Shown here: positions 20,658 to 31,325 of the stretch, one piece after another
Numbering within the stretch: the first letter of the stretch is position 1
Layout: every line of letters begins with the position of its first letter
Assembly: GCA_018398815.1 (NCBI GenBank)
Contig: CM031595.1
Span: forward strand, 142,359,471-142,401,970
Direction: 5' to 3'
From: Conus ventricosus
Lineage: Eukaryota; Mollusca; Gastropoda; Neogastropoda; Conidae
DNA length: 42,500 nt
Made by a program: the position numbers and the translations under genes
Notes under the pieces: generated by a model
Database searches by the model: none
What the model saw: the letters and a program-made list of their open reading frames with translations, nothing else
What the model was told of the DNA's origin: nothing

Positions 20658-23129
20658 TCAAAAGTTGTGACATTGTGGCTGGCTTTTTATAGACTGCCTC
20701 AGAAGATGATATCCCTCTTTTACAGATAATGGAATCTTTACAGTTGTGCAGCCATTTGCATTCCTTGCACCTTTCCTTGCCATTCTATCTGCCCAATCAT
20801 TTGCCTGGACACCACAATGAGAAGGGACCCAACAAAAAGTTACATCAGAACCTTTTTGCATTAGAAAATTAACAAGATGCCTTATTTCAATTATAATGTC
20901 AGCTCTTTCCTTTAGCTTAGTTGAAGTTAGCGACAGTAAAACAGATCTTGAATCAACACACAAAAGAATTCGTAAAATAATCATGGGAAGGTTTGCAATA
21001 TACCTTAAGGCCATGAGAATAGCTACCAGCTCTGCAGAGAAAATGGAATGGCCTTTTCCAACATGATAAGCTTGTTCTTTCTTTAAGCCAGGAACAACAA
21101 ATCCAGCACCAGCATTTCCATCATTTATCACTGAACCGTCTGTATATACCTCCAAATGGTTCGGATATAGAGCTTCAACATGCGATCGAAAAGAAAATGC
21201 TGCATAGTGAGGGCTATTTTCTTTTTTCAAAATACCATAGTCAACATCAAAATTTGCTTTCATTAATTCCCATGAAGGAATGGGACAGAATGGCGGGCAC
21301 CTACATATATCTTTATCGTTTAATCCTGATTTGCTTTGAATGTCTGAAGTGTAAGTGGCAATTGTTGTCAGTGATTTTATTTCTCTTGCCCTTTTCGGAA
21401 AGTGAATATCGGATCTTAATGTTCTTTCTACTTCATTAAAATGATCAACAGAGCTACTTCTTAGAACATATTTAGCAGTAGCTAGCCTGCGATAATCATC
21501 TAGAGCTATAACTCCTGCTTCTTTATATGTAGCTAGAGTTGGAGCATGCACAGGTATACTCAATGCTAATTTATACGCCTTTGAGTCCACACACTGCAAT
21601 TTCTTCAGTAAATAATTTGGAGCCGTAAAATATATTTCCTGTGCATATGTGAGTTTTGACCTGACTAGGGCAGTCGCGAGGTGAATCAAACATGGAGTGT
21701 CTTGACCCCAATAGTGCCTACTGACAATTTTGAGAATATTTAAACACTTTCTAGCTTTTGTTAAAGTATTTTCTATATGAATTTTCCACGAAAGTTTTGC
21801 AGTGAAAAATACACCTAGGAATTTTACTGTATCTTTAAACTGAAGTTCGCTTCCATCAATATGAAAGTTCGGCAATTTTCTGGGAGAATTACCAGCACTG
21901 AAAAACATCATATGGGTTTTATCAACAGAGAAACTTAGACCATTCTGGGTCATAAAATGACTTATTTTGTCTAATTCGCATTGATACAGGGTTTGAATGT
22001 GCTTCAGTTTTCTAACAGGAGTACTGTTCTTTATATTAGCATCCGTCCACATACATATGTCATCTGCATACTGCACTACAACTGTATGTTTTGACAGTAC
22101 TTGAGGCAGGTCATGTATCAGTAAATTGAAAAGAAATGGAGCAATAAGTGAGCCCTGAGGAATTCCCATATGTAGATTTCTTGAAGTGGAATACGAGTGA
22201 TCCACTTTTGTTTGTATTGACCTATTACATAGAAAATCTTTAATAAACTGATACATACGCCCCGAAATCCCATTGGTTTTAAGTTTCAGCAGTAGTTGTG
22301 AATGCCATACTTGATCGTACGCTCGTTTTATATCAAAGAAAGTAGCAAGAACATTTTGTCGGCGAGCGAATTGACGTTTGATATTTGTTGAAAGTTTTAG
22401 TAAGTGATCAATTGTAGACCTACCAGAACGAAACCCTGCCTGATTGTTTGGAATTATATTATTTTTATCACAGTAATGAACTAATCTTACAGTTATGATT
22501 TTTTCCATCAGTTTACCAGTATGAGAAGTGAGAGCAATTGGCCTATAACTATGCGGATCTGTTCTTGGTTTTCCGTTTTTATGTACTGGAACAACTATTG
22601 ACTGTTTCCATAAATCTGGCATAACTCCTTCATCCCAGCAATTCGAAAACAATTTAAATAGATACTGAATCCATCTCTCCGGCAAGTGTTTCAACATTTC
22701 ATTTGAAACTTCATCGAGGCCGACAGACTTTCTTTTAGTATTCAATGACAAAATAGTTTCCTGAACTTCAGCGAGTGTAATGGGGGCATTGATGTAGAGA
22801 CTATTATCAGGATCTGGATCTCTATACTCGTATTTTGTTTCCTGTTCTTCCCTATATAGTTTGCATTTGGGTGAGAGACTTTCTACCCTGCTGTTAAAAG
22901 AGAACAAATCTGCAAATTTCTCAGCTTTTTGAGCAGCAGTCGGGAGTCTGTTGTTATCAATTGATATACGACATTTTGAGAATTTGTCACCATGTTTCAT
23001 ACTACGTATTTTCTTCCATACCTTCTGGAGATCTTTTGATGAGGTGATTTCTATTGAACTGTAATCTGACCAATATAATCGTTTAGCACAGGCTATTTTT
23101 CTGTTAAAAGCTGACTTTGCTTCTTTCAT
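20658..23129 (-). CDS. LINE polyprotein: reverse transcriptase and RNase H
   Basis: An 823-codon open frame (the frame is open further 5', to the TG run). Reverse transcriptase blocks in order: RPIALTSHTGKLMEKI, NNQAGFRSGRSTIDHLL, TFFDIKRAYDQVWH, MGIPQGSLIAPFLFNLL, the catalytic QYADDICMW and KFLGVFFTAKLSW. RNase H follows with VYTDGSVIND, FSAELVAILMALRY, CVDSRSVLLSL and SHCGVQANDWADRMA, which supply the acidic and His residues. The frame stops at 20658. The last part, with a Cys/His knuckle (CPCGERMLTFHILFYC), continues in another frame at 20348-20641, one extra base in an A run near 20688-20691 being the likely cause. The long open frame suggests a fairly recent copy. Confidence 0.9.
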   Translation of the reverse strand: MKEAKSAFNRKIACAKRLYWSDYSSIEITSSKDLQKVWKKIRSMKHGDKFSKCRISIDNNRLPTAAQKAEKFADLFSFNSRVESLSPKCKLYREEQETKYEYRDPDPDNSLYINAPITLAEVQETILSLNTKRKSVGLDEVSNEMLKHLPERWIQYLFKLFSNCWDEGVMPDLWKQSIVVPVHKNGKPRTDPHSYRPIALTSHTGKLMEKIITVRLVHYCDKNNIIPNNQAGFRSGRSTIDHLLKLSTNIKRQFARRQNVLATFFDIKRAYDQVWHSQLLLKLKTNGISGRMYQFIKDFLCNRSIQTKVDHSYSTSRNLHMGIPQGSLIAPFLFNLLIHDLPQVLSKHTVVVQYADDICMWTDANIKNSTPVRKLKHIQTLYQCELDKISHFMTQNGLSFSVDKTHMMFFSAGNSPRKLPNFHIDGSELQFKDTVKFLGVFFTAKLSWKIHIENTLTKARKCLNILKIVSRHYWGQDTPCLIHLATALVRSKLTYAQEIYFTAPNYLLKKLQCVDSKAYKLALSIPVHAPTLATYKEAGVIALDDYRRLATAKYVLRSSSVDHFNEVERTLRSDIHFPKRAREIKSLTTIATYTSDIQSKSGLNDKDICRCPPFCPIPSWELMKANFDVDYGILKKENSPHYAAFSFRSHVEALYPNHLEVYTDGSVINDGNAGAGFVVPGLKKEQAYHVGKGHSIFSAELVAILMALRYIANLPMIILRILLCVDSRSVLLSLTSTKLKERADIIIEIRHLVNFLMQKGSDVTFCWVPSHCGVQANDWADRMARKGARNANGCTTVKIPLSVKEGYHLLRQSIKSQPQCHNF

Positions 23130-23374
23130 TTCTCTGTGTTTTGAAGGAGATCTAGTTATCAGATATATTTTGTATTTCAGTTTCTTTTCTTCTTTCGCCT
23201 GTGCACATTCATCAGTCCACCAGCTGTTTCCTGCATATTTATGCGAGATATGAGATGAACATTTAGGAATGGAATTGTCAGCAGCAAATAATACTGATTT
23301 GACAAAGTGATCATATGCACAATTGATATTTTCATTTGGAGGGATTATATTAGATGAATTAAGAATAGTTTCAA

Positions 23375-23376
<2 letters not shown>

Positions 23377-23415
<39 letters not shown>
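23377..23415. repeat. (TG)n at the 5' edge of the minus-strand LINE
   Basis: About 38 bases of pure GT. A second TG run of about 60 bases lies at 23466-23524. Confidence 0.95.
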
Positions 23416-23419
<4 letters not shown>

Positions 23420-23462
23420 AAATGCACATAAATCTGTGTGCATGTATATGTTTGCGCACATG

Positions 23463-23528
<66 letters not shown>

Positions 23529-23669
23529 AATGTACTATGTCTAAATCTGTGCATGCTGGTGTATGTGTACAAGAATGAGAATGTGAACACAAAAAAAGAA
23601 AACAAGTTGTGTTTATGATGGTACAAAATGTACATCCTGAATAACTCACTTATCCTGTCAACCCCACAG

Positions 23670-23864
23670 TGTCCTGGCACAAAGGTCACCGTGGCCTGAT
23701 GTACGGACAGCGTCATCGTATCATGTTCGTGGGGTCACTGCACACCTTAGAGATCCCCAGACCATGGCTCTGGACAGTGGGGAGTACATTGTGCGGGCCA
23801 CCAACGCCTTCGGCTGCATGGAGACCTCCTGCAATGTCACCGTCCTGCCTCCTAGAGAGAAAGG
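23670..23864 (+). CDS. Exon 13: strands C-G of Ig domain f
   Basis: Starts after accccacag in phase 1 with VSWHKGHRGLMYGQRHRI and strand E SLHTLEIP. The next part, MALDSGEYIVRATNAFG and CNVTVLPPREKG, is one frame away; one missing base in the C run at 23755-23758 joins them. Strand F has Val in place of Cys (YIVRA). Donor AAAGG|gtgagg leaves phase 2, matching exon 14. Confidence 0.88.
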
Positions 23865-24375
23865 GTGAGGTCACTCTCACAGCATTGTTTTGTTTTCCTT
23901 ATTGCCCAGTATTCCATACCCTGTCACTAGTGTTACTGTCATAGCTATTCATTTGTTCAGTCACATTCGTTCAGTCAGTCACCTGTTTGAAAGCCCTATG
24001 CATTGTGATCGGTCTGTTTATTCTGGTTTCCTTATACTAGCCGTTTCAAAGTACATTCAGGCAGTCAGTGCCAATACTACAGAGCTACCTGTATCAGGTT
24101 GGCAACCCACTGGAAGAAATGTTGCGCTGCATTTTGATGATGACTTTTCCCTAACGTCTTTTCAGATTTGTGATCTGCAGGCTGGATACTACTGATTACA
24201 GTAATTTCTTAGTCACAAAACCAGACTTTGTGATGTGACATTTGTAATATGGTGATAAATTATAATGGCAATGATAATAATGACAGCAGTGAAGTTAATA
24301 ATGAAGATGATAAATTCTAGAGGGAAAGAGATCCTAGGTTTGTGGTATGGAGAGAAATGGGAAGAAAAGACAGAG

Positions 24376-24432
24376 AGTAGTAGTAGTAGTACTTTGATTT
24401 AACGTCTTTTCACAAACTATGTGATATTAGAC
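24376..24432 (-). mobile_element. LINE 3'-tail fragment with (ACT)n tail
   Basis: On the minus strand GTCTAATATCACATAGTTTG, then TGAAAAGACGTTAAATCAAA and an (ACT)n tail. The same roughly 40 bases, with differences, form the last part of the minus-strand LINE before its (CAAAA)n tail (20135-20174). This looks like a short 3' fragment of a related family. Confidence 0.6.
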
Positions 24433-24671
24433 AGAGAGATCAAGAGAGACAAGTCAGTGCGTTGTCAGTGATTTATTATGGAAAAGACAGAAAGGAAGAA
24501 TTCATCAATGCATAATAGTCTTTCCATGCCTGTGTGTGTGTGTGTTTTATGCGTGCATACTTGCGTATGTTATGTGTGTGCGTGTAAATATAACCTCCTT
24601 CATTTGTCTTGAGGTCATGTGTGTTGTGAATACAGTGCAGGTAGTAATAGCAGCATCTCTGTCACTTTCAG

Positions 24672-24730
24672 AGAGGGCGTTGTGGCCGGCGACATGATGC
24701 GTCTGGATGCCACGCCCAAAATCAAGACAG
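24672..24730 (+). CDS. Exon 14: linker
   Basis: 59 bases, phase 2 in and phase 1 out, after ctttcag. It encodes (G)EGVVAGDMMRLDATPKIKT between Ig domains f and g. The call rests on splice sites and perfect phase on both sides. Confidence 0.75.
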
Positions 24731-26005
24731 GTGAGCGTGGTGTTATGTTGTACAGGTGGAACAGTCTGTTCAGTTTGATCTCAGACTGATCTCAGAGATG
24801 CATGCTAAGCAAATAAGTCTGCTAGTTTTTATTGATTAATAAAAGCGATGATGATGATAATGAGTGTGATAGTGCAGAATATATTAGATGTCATTTTGTA
24901 TCTTTATCTTCTCCACATTGTACTCTTCTGTTGGAACTTTGTCCTTGAGTAAGCCCATAACACTTGCTAAAAGGTTTGAAAGAAAATTGAGAACAACGTC
25001 ATTATTGATTGTGCTGGTGGTTGTTGGAGCAAATGAAAACCCAGCATTATTGTATTTTTTTGTATTACTTTTGTTATCAACTAGAATTTCAAACAGATAA
25101 CAAAATTCTCTGCCTTGCTGTACTGCTGTTCTATGACTTCTGTAGTGTGCAAAAGCTTGAAGCTGAACTGGATTGTCTTAATCACACTACTGCACTGTTT
25201 TTGTTGTTGATTTCCTGGTGAGTGGGAACTTTGAATACATTGAAAACATCAACATTTGGAAATATCAGAACAGTAGTGTGTTTCTAGTTCTTCTGTTGTT
25301 AATAGTATTTTAAAGTACAAATAGAAATCGTGATAGTGACAGTGTGTTTCTGTGTCGTTTGTTCTTACTGGGAACTTGTAAGCACAAGTCAAAATCTCAA
25401 CAGCAGTGCAGTTTTGCCCTCCTCTTCTCCTGTCCCCTCTCCATCTCATTTCAGTGGTTAGCTGGATCTTTAAGCTTAAACAGAAGACATACTAATTCTG
25501 TTTTACCTTTAACTGTGTACTTAGTGGGGACAAATAGAAACTTTGGCAACATGGTTAAAGAGCACATCAAATGTTTCTTTTTGCATCCACTGGATATCTG
25601 ATAACTTCTCTTACACAGAAGAGAATGCAATGTTTCCAGTTTTCTCTATATTCTTTCCTGTATAATGATAACCAGTTTTTCATTTTAAGTCAGGATTGAG
25701 GGAAAGAAAGAAAGGAGGTGTGGAAAGAGAAATGGATGGGAGGGGGAACTGAAGGAGCAGTGAAGGTTGGGAGAGAGAGAGAGAGAGGGAAGTAAAACAG
25801 TAGGTTTTCATTGCTGAGTTCAACCTTTCTTTGCTGACATGAATAATGTAAAACTGCCTACATCATCTGTTGTATTCCATCAGCTGATAAGTAGTTGCTT
25901 TTCGCTTTGTTTGGATTCCTACCTCAGATATGAAAAAAAAAACCAAACAGCTATAAGGTGATAGCTTGACTGTGTGTTGATGTGTCATGGTTGGTTTACC
26001 CTCAG
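24731..26005. other. Intron between exons 14 and 15
   Basis: Ordinary AT-rich intron; a short GA run near 25771-25789 is the only repeat seen. Confidence 0.7.
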
Positions 26006-26032
26006 GAAAAGAGGCGCCACGCCGTGGAAAAG
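26006..26032 (+). CDS. Exon 15: 27-base microexon
   Basis: Between ttaccctcag and AAAAG|gtagag, phase 1 in and out. It encodes GKEAPRRGK. Symmetric phase makes it skippable without a frame change. Confidence 0.6.
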
Positions 26033-28262
26033 GTAGAGCCTGTCTTCATGTTGCATCCGCTCTAATTCTGTTCATGCCCGTTCACACTTTTCGGTTGTGT
26101 CTAATCACTTGAATGTCTGTTTTTATCGTTCAATTTTTGTTCCTTTTGACGAATGATTTGTTTATATCAAAGATGGCTGATGCAATGGCGATGCAAGTAT
26201 CTGTAAATTTTGCTTACAGTTCGTGAATTTTCATATTGCGATTTTTTTTCAAGAACTAAATCACTAGTAGTTAGTTTGTTTCTTTTTTTCATGCACTTTA
26301 TTAATTACATTCACATTAATGAAAACTTTTTTTTTCTCTATTAACCTAAGTTTGCATGTGCTCAATTGAGACATGCACAATAATAATGGAAATACTGAAA
26401 CACTTACTTTAACTGGAAAGTTGAGATTTATCAAGTTAAGCATGGCATAGTATTTTCTACTTTTACTACTGTTTGTTTGAGTTTCACGGTTTTGCATGAA
26501 ACTGAAACTGATAAATGCACAAAATTTTAAATGATTTGAACCAAAAAATTGAAAATTTTATTAAGATCTCTTTTTTCCATGCCCCTTCGTCATTTTTCTC
26601 GGCATAGTCTTATCTATATTCATCCTATTTATAAAAGCGTTCGGAATGAAATAAATATGTCCTAAGGTGTCTCTGTTTGTCTGTTAATACGTACGATCTT
26701 TTACCTCCACTTTCCCTGAAAGTTTATTTCCCAGTGAAAGGTGTGATAAACATTGTTTACCCCTGAAAGTGTGAGAGACTTGATAAGCAGTGCGCCTAAT
26801 TTCACATGGTTCTTCAGGAGTGCACCAGGTAACAGAAATCTGTGTCTGTCGTTAAACTGCGATGTGGAGAGAGTCCTGATTGACCTCCCCCTTCTTTCAG
26901 GGAGCCGCCTGTCCAGGATCGCACATTCCCCCAATTCCCTCCCTTCCCACCTCTCGTCCATCCACATCTCACAACTCCTCGCAACACCCCAGTTCTCTTT
27001 GCCATCCACGAAAAACATGATGATGTTATTTTAATTGCGGTTGTCATGCAAAAACGTTTGGTATGAAAATGCAGAGTTCTGTAACATCTCCATCTCACAA
27101 GCATCAGATCGTATTCCATCTCTTTCTGTCTCTGGCAGTTCATCAGCTGCATGGTTGGTTTTTTTATTGCTCATGTTTGCTCATTTTTACAATTATCTCT
27201 AACCTTTGATTTGTATTTATTTAAGGGTTTTTTGTTTTTGTTTTTTGTGTGCTTTTCATGGCACAGCTGTACTGCATTCTGAAGCACATGGCTACAGTTG
27301 TGAAACCTGTGTAGGCTGCTGGTTACATGGCGTCGGTGTATGCTGACAGAGCTGTGTCTGTAGCCTTCTCTTAGCACTGTAAAGCATGAGTGCTGAAACT
27401 GAATACTCTAGATAGCTGGCAGTGTGCTGTAGTTTTATCATTTCGTATAAAATATTTTTTTCATAGCCATGCAGTTTAGTTTTTGGAACCCAAGTATTCT
27501 TTTTTTTTTCAGGCATGCTGATTCTTGAATATATATTTTATAAAAAAGATTACAAAAAAAGAAAACAAGAAAAAGAAGAAATGAATTTGTTCTGCAGTAT
27601 TTTTTTTAACTGAATGTCAAGAGTTTTAAGCTGTTCGTGATGAAATAGGACCAAGTTACTGGCTTCTTTCTCTTTGTCACCAGTGAGAAGTTTTAAGCTG
27701 TGCATGAAATGAACCATTAAGAGAGGGCAAATAATGAAGATGGTGTGAAAATCAGCCAGCTGCGTAAATAACTTCTCATCCTTGTAAAAGTAGTGGCTTT
27801 TTTTTTCTTTGTCACCATTGAGAAGTTTTAGGCTGTGCATGAAATGAACAATTAAGAGAGGGGAAATACTTAAGATGATGCACAAAGCAACCCAGAAGCG
27901 TAATGACTTCTCATCCTTCATATACTTCTGCCCAGAGCGAGATCAGGGAGTTCAACTAGTCGACACACCGTACTGTTCATTCTTAGCACACGTTTGGTTG
28001 GACTAAATGAGAATCAGTTCAGTGAGTTTGAAATGAAATGCCTCATCTGAAGCAGCAGAGCAACAATGGGTATTTGTTGTGTCCTATCCCGATAGACCTT
28101 GCCAAACAATCGAGGGTCCTTTGGTTGAATGGACTGACCCTGTTGGAGAAGGGTGCTGTGTGTGTTCTGGTTCTTGATTCACCTCTCTTTTTTCAGCCAG
28201 CTGTGCAAAGAAGTTGTGTGTGTGTGTGTGTTTGTTTGCTCAGTCAGCCTTTTTCCACACAC

Positions 28263-28320
<58 letters not shown>

Positions 28321-28584
28321 CAGTGGGGTTATGCTATGACAGGGATGAAGAGACTCCGTGTCCATGTGTGGTGTGGTGTGTTGGGGATTTCTGATATTGT
28401 GTTATGTTTGTTATGTGTTGCGTCGAGTTGTGTTGTATTGATATATACTATGTTGGGTGTTATTTTGTAACCATTGCGACATTTGTGTGTGTGCGTGTGT
28501 GCGAAATCTGGGTAGTCTCCCTGGAAAGAGAGAGTGTGAAAGAATGTTTACCTGACAGTCGTCATGACGTTTTGATGCAACTCC
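26033..28584. other. Intron before exon 16, 5' part
   Basis: AT-rich DNA with a tandem duplication at 27671-27931 and a TG run at 28265-28316. A proline-rich stretch near 26899-27050 is open in several frames, but I do not call it. No other feature is seen. Confidence 0.6.
27618..27931 (+). repeat. 135-bp tandem duplication with a third partial copy
   Basis: 27671-27805 and 27806-27931 share TCTTTGTCACCA-TGAGAAG, TGCATGAAATGAAC-ATTAAG and ACTTCTCATCCTT. A partial copy of the AGTTTTAAGCTG part precedes them near 27628. Confidence 0.85.
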
Positions 28585-29273
28585 CTTCATCATGTGGTTT
28601 GGATGTGGGATGTATGTGGCACTCTTCTTCATCATGTGGTTTTTAATGTGGATACATGTGGTTTTCTTCTTCTTGTGGTTTGGATGTAAATGTGTGTGGC
28701 TTCCTTCTTGATCATGTGGTTGGGATGTGGATGTGTGCCACTGTTTTTCTTCATGTAGTTTAGATGTGGATATGGTTGCTCCTTCATCATATTTTGATGT
28801 AGATGTGTGTGGTTATCTTCTTCATCGTGTGGTTTGGATGTGGATATGTCTCGCTCTCCTCCATGATCTGGTTTTTGTGTAATGTACCTCTCTTCCTCAT
28901 GTGGCTTGAATGTGGATGTGTGTAGCTCTTCTTCATTATCAGGTTTTTATGTGGATGTATGGAGCTCCCTTTTCATCATGTGGTTGGATGTGGATGTATG
29001 TGGCTCCATTTTTCATCATGTGGTTTGATGTGGATGTGTTAGCTCCATTTTTCCATATGTGGTGTGGATGTGGATGTGTGTACCTCTCTTCATCATGTGG
29101 TTTTGATGTGGATGTGTGTACCTCTATTCATCATGTGGTTTGGATGTGGATGTGTGTACCTCTTTTTCATCATGTGGTTTGAATGTGGATGTGTGTACTC
29201 TCTTCATCATGTGGTTTGGATGTGGATGTGTGTACCTCTCTTCATCATGTGGTTTGGATGTGGATGTGTGTAG
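28585..29273 (+). repeat. Minisatellite, about 38-41-bp unit, about 18 copies, ending at an acceptor
   Basis: Units read roughly CTTCATCATGTGGTTTGGATG then TGGATGTGTGTACCTCT. Copies are diverged at the 5' side and nearly identical in the last six. The final copy ends GTGTGTAG, the acceptor of exon 16. The exon's own first bases (CGCCCTTCTTCATCAAG) resemble the start of a unit. Confidence 0.9.
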
Positions 29274-29501
29274 CGCCCTTCTTCATCAAGCACCTGCCCC
29301 GCACCATAGAAGTGATGGAGGGCATGAACGTGCGACTGGACTGCATCCTGCGCGGAGGAGTGGAGCTCGTCCAGTGGAGCGAGTCTGATGCCGACCAAGC
29401 CCAGCGCCTCCTGGAGCAGGAAGGATTTGAAGGAGGCTTTGTGCCCTTGACCCGGCATGGAGAGGGGGCAGCTGCTTCACCATCAACAGCACGTTCTGTT
29501 G
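29274..29501 (+). CDS. Exon 16: amino half of Ig domain g plus linker
   Basis: 228 bases, phase 1 in and out. It encodes PFFIKHLPRTIEVMEGMNV, strand B RLDCILRGG, strand C VELVQWSES, then an atypical stretch DADQAQRLLEQEGFEGG and an Ala/Ser-rich end (EGAAASPSTARSV). Strands E to G of an Ig fold are not found in this frame. One frame over, after the G run at 29464-29468, SCFTINSTFC looks like a strand E, but that frame leaves the donor in phase 2 and hits TGA at the exon 17 junction. Confidence 0.8.
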
Positions 29502-29697
29502 GTAAGTGTTTTTTGTTGTTGGCAGTAACCATACAGGTAGTCTCATCCACTGAAAGGAGAGACTTTTGATTTTGTGCACGTGTGTGTGACAAGAGATGTG
29601 TTTTGACAAGCGTTCATGACGCGCATGTGATATTGCGTTTGAGAAGACGCATGTTTCTGAACAGTGTGTGTATAACAGGAGATCCGATTTTCTGCAG

Positions 29698-29815
29698 ATG
29701 AGGATGGAGCCCCTCCCTCCTTCAAGACAACACTGCAAGACTTGGTGCTTCCTGCCGGCAGTGAGGCCGTCTTTGAGTGCGTCACCTCAGGCACTCTGTC
29801 CTCTCCAGGAACCTG
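29698..29815 (+). CDS. Exon 17: amino half of Ig domain h
   Basis: 118 bases after ttctgcag, phase 1 in and phase 2 out. It encodes DEDGAPPSFKTTLQDLVLPA, then GSEAVFECVTSG and the split Trp codon TG|gtgagt. Strand-B Cys is present. Confidence 0.9.
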
Positions 29816-30390
29816 GTGAGTTCACTCCCTTATGGACCCAAACCGTCTTGAGATGAAGAGCTGTTTAATACCCATACCGTATTCTGGTGCAGTAAACCTT
29901 CCCGTCTGCTGAACCTGAAACTACGCAGGCTGAGGAATTTCGACAACAAACCCTGCCTGTAGAACAAATATATCTTAGCTTGATTTGCTGTGACTAATAG
30001 ATGGTGAACAGGGATTATATCAGTTTCAGATTGACATGATTGAAGTTTATATTGGCTGAGAGACAATTAAGATTCTGTTGTATAGGTTTTTTGAGTTAAA
30101 ACTTCACATGCCAGAATAATTTACAGACACGAAACAACATGTGCCCCTGTTCTGTCTGTAGACTGGTCTTGTGAAGGTTATAGTGTCTGAGTAATCCATT
30201 TTCATTGTCTTTGCTAAACCTTTCACCTGCACTTTAAAACTGAATGCTTTTCCAAAATCAAAGCTCTCTGTGTTGCCCTTACCCTCATCCCTCCACAGCC
30301 ACCCAACACCAGCATGTGCTGTGCACTTTACATCCGCAGTGCAGTCTGTCTCCTGTTGCATGTTACTCAGTCGACATGCTTTTCTCACAG

Positions 30391-30563
30391 GTTGAAAGAT
30401 GGCAAGCCCGTGGCTCCGAGTGACACCACGCGTATCACATCTGACGGCAGTCGACATCGCCTGATCATTGCTGCCATCGTCAAGTCCGATGAAGGAGAGT
30501 ACACCTTTGAAGTGTCCACATACGCTGGCTCTGCCTCCTGCTCTGCTGCACTGAGCATTGAGG
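30391..30563 (+). CDS. Exon 18: carboxy half of Ig domain h
   Basis: 173 bases after tttctcacag, phase 2 in and phase 1 out. It encodes (W)LKDGKPVAPSDTTRITSDG, strand E RLIIAAIV and strand F DEGEYTFEVSTYAG, then AALSIEG. The strand-F Cys position is Phe. Length and phases equal exons 2 and 7. Confidence 0.93.
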
Positions 30564-31032
30564 GTAAGCATGGCATGACTGGCAAGTCTGTTTGTAGATG
30601 CTAATGTCTAGTCTTCCTATTAGAGAGTCACAGGGGGAAACAGGCAAAGAGTTTTCAATTAGAATTCCATTTGTGCTTTTTTTTTATGGCGAGGTCTGAT
30701 TCCTTTGAGAGGCAGATTGAATCATAGAAAGAAAGGAAACAAGAAAGAAAGATTTAGAAAAGAAAAAGAAGAAAAAATGATTATTAATGATTATTAATGC
30801 TTTAGTTTATGATCTTTCTGCATAGAAGACAGTATGTTGGTGATCTGTCTTTAAAGAAAACAGTACAGGATAAGTAAGTACCATAGTCAGCCAGAAAACT
30901 GAAGAATGTTGTAGAACTGAGTGCATGAGATTGAAAATTAGGTCAAGGTGTCAAAAGCAAATCAACTGTTGCTTTCAGTGTTGATTGAAACTTTGGTCAG
31001 TGTGTCAAATGCAAGGCTACTATTTCTTTCAG

Positions 31033-31114
31033 TGTTGTCAGAGAAAGGGACATCATCCAAAACCCAGTCCGTGGACTCCCAGGGAAAAGGTTCCAAAGGC
31101 TTCTCCAAAACTCC
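31033..31114 (+). CDS. Exon 19: Ser/Lys-rich linker
   Basis: 82 bases after atttctttcag, phase 1 in and phase 2 out (CTCC|gtaagt). It encodes VLSEKGTSSKTQSVDSQGKG and then SKGFSKT, a flexible basic linker with potential phosphosites. Confidence 0.8.
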
Positions 31115-31325
31115 GTAAGTTCTAGTGGAAAGGCTCTGCCTGATATCTAGCATCTGAAGTCTTCATAGACTTACAATTCACTGTACAAACAAAATGATTA
31201 ACTTTGACAGTGATCTTCTGCCGACAATACATGATAAGCACAGTGACCTGTTTTGACTTGTATAGGTATTTGTGATGAGAAGGTTATGCATAACAACACA
31301 CAGTGAATGCAGTGTTCTGCTCTCC

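Larger units (their letters stand above)
20116..23376 (-). mobile_element. LINE with RT and RNase H, minus strand, 5'-truncated, inside (TG)n
   Basis: On the minus strand the element runs from 23376 to 20116 and ends in a (CAAAA)n tail (20116-20139). Its 5' end falls directly against a TG run at 23377 and its 3' end against the TG run ending at 20115, so it appears inserted into one TG microsatellite; a TSD cannot then be told apart. The endonuclease domain is missing apart from the linker beside it (SWWTDECAQAKEEKKLKYKI). The element lies antisense in the intron of Ig domain f. RNase H downstream of RT suggests the I-like group. Confidence 0.88.

Noticed and set aside
26899..27053. Proline-rich stretch after a good acceptor (ccttctttcag)
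   Set aside because: Open in several frames because of CT-rich composition; no donor or domain, and the frames end in stops. An alternative terminal exon remains possible but is unsupported.
28197..28230. Excellent acceptor (ctcttttttcag) followed by a short open stretch
   Set aside because: No convincing donor before the TG run, and exons 15 and 16 already join in phase 1, so it is not needed.
28585..29273. CRISPR-like array of regularly spaced repeats
   Set aside because: Repeats are contiguous, diverged and without unique spacers, and the genome is eukaryotic; it is a minisatellite.
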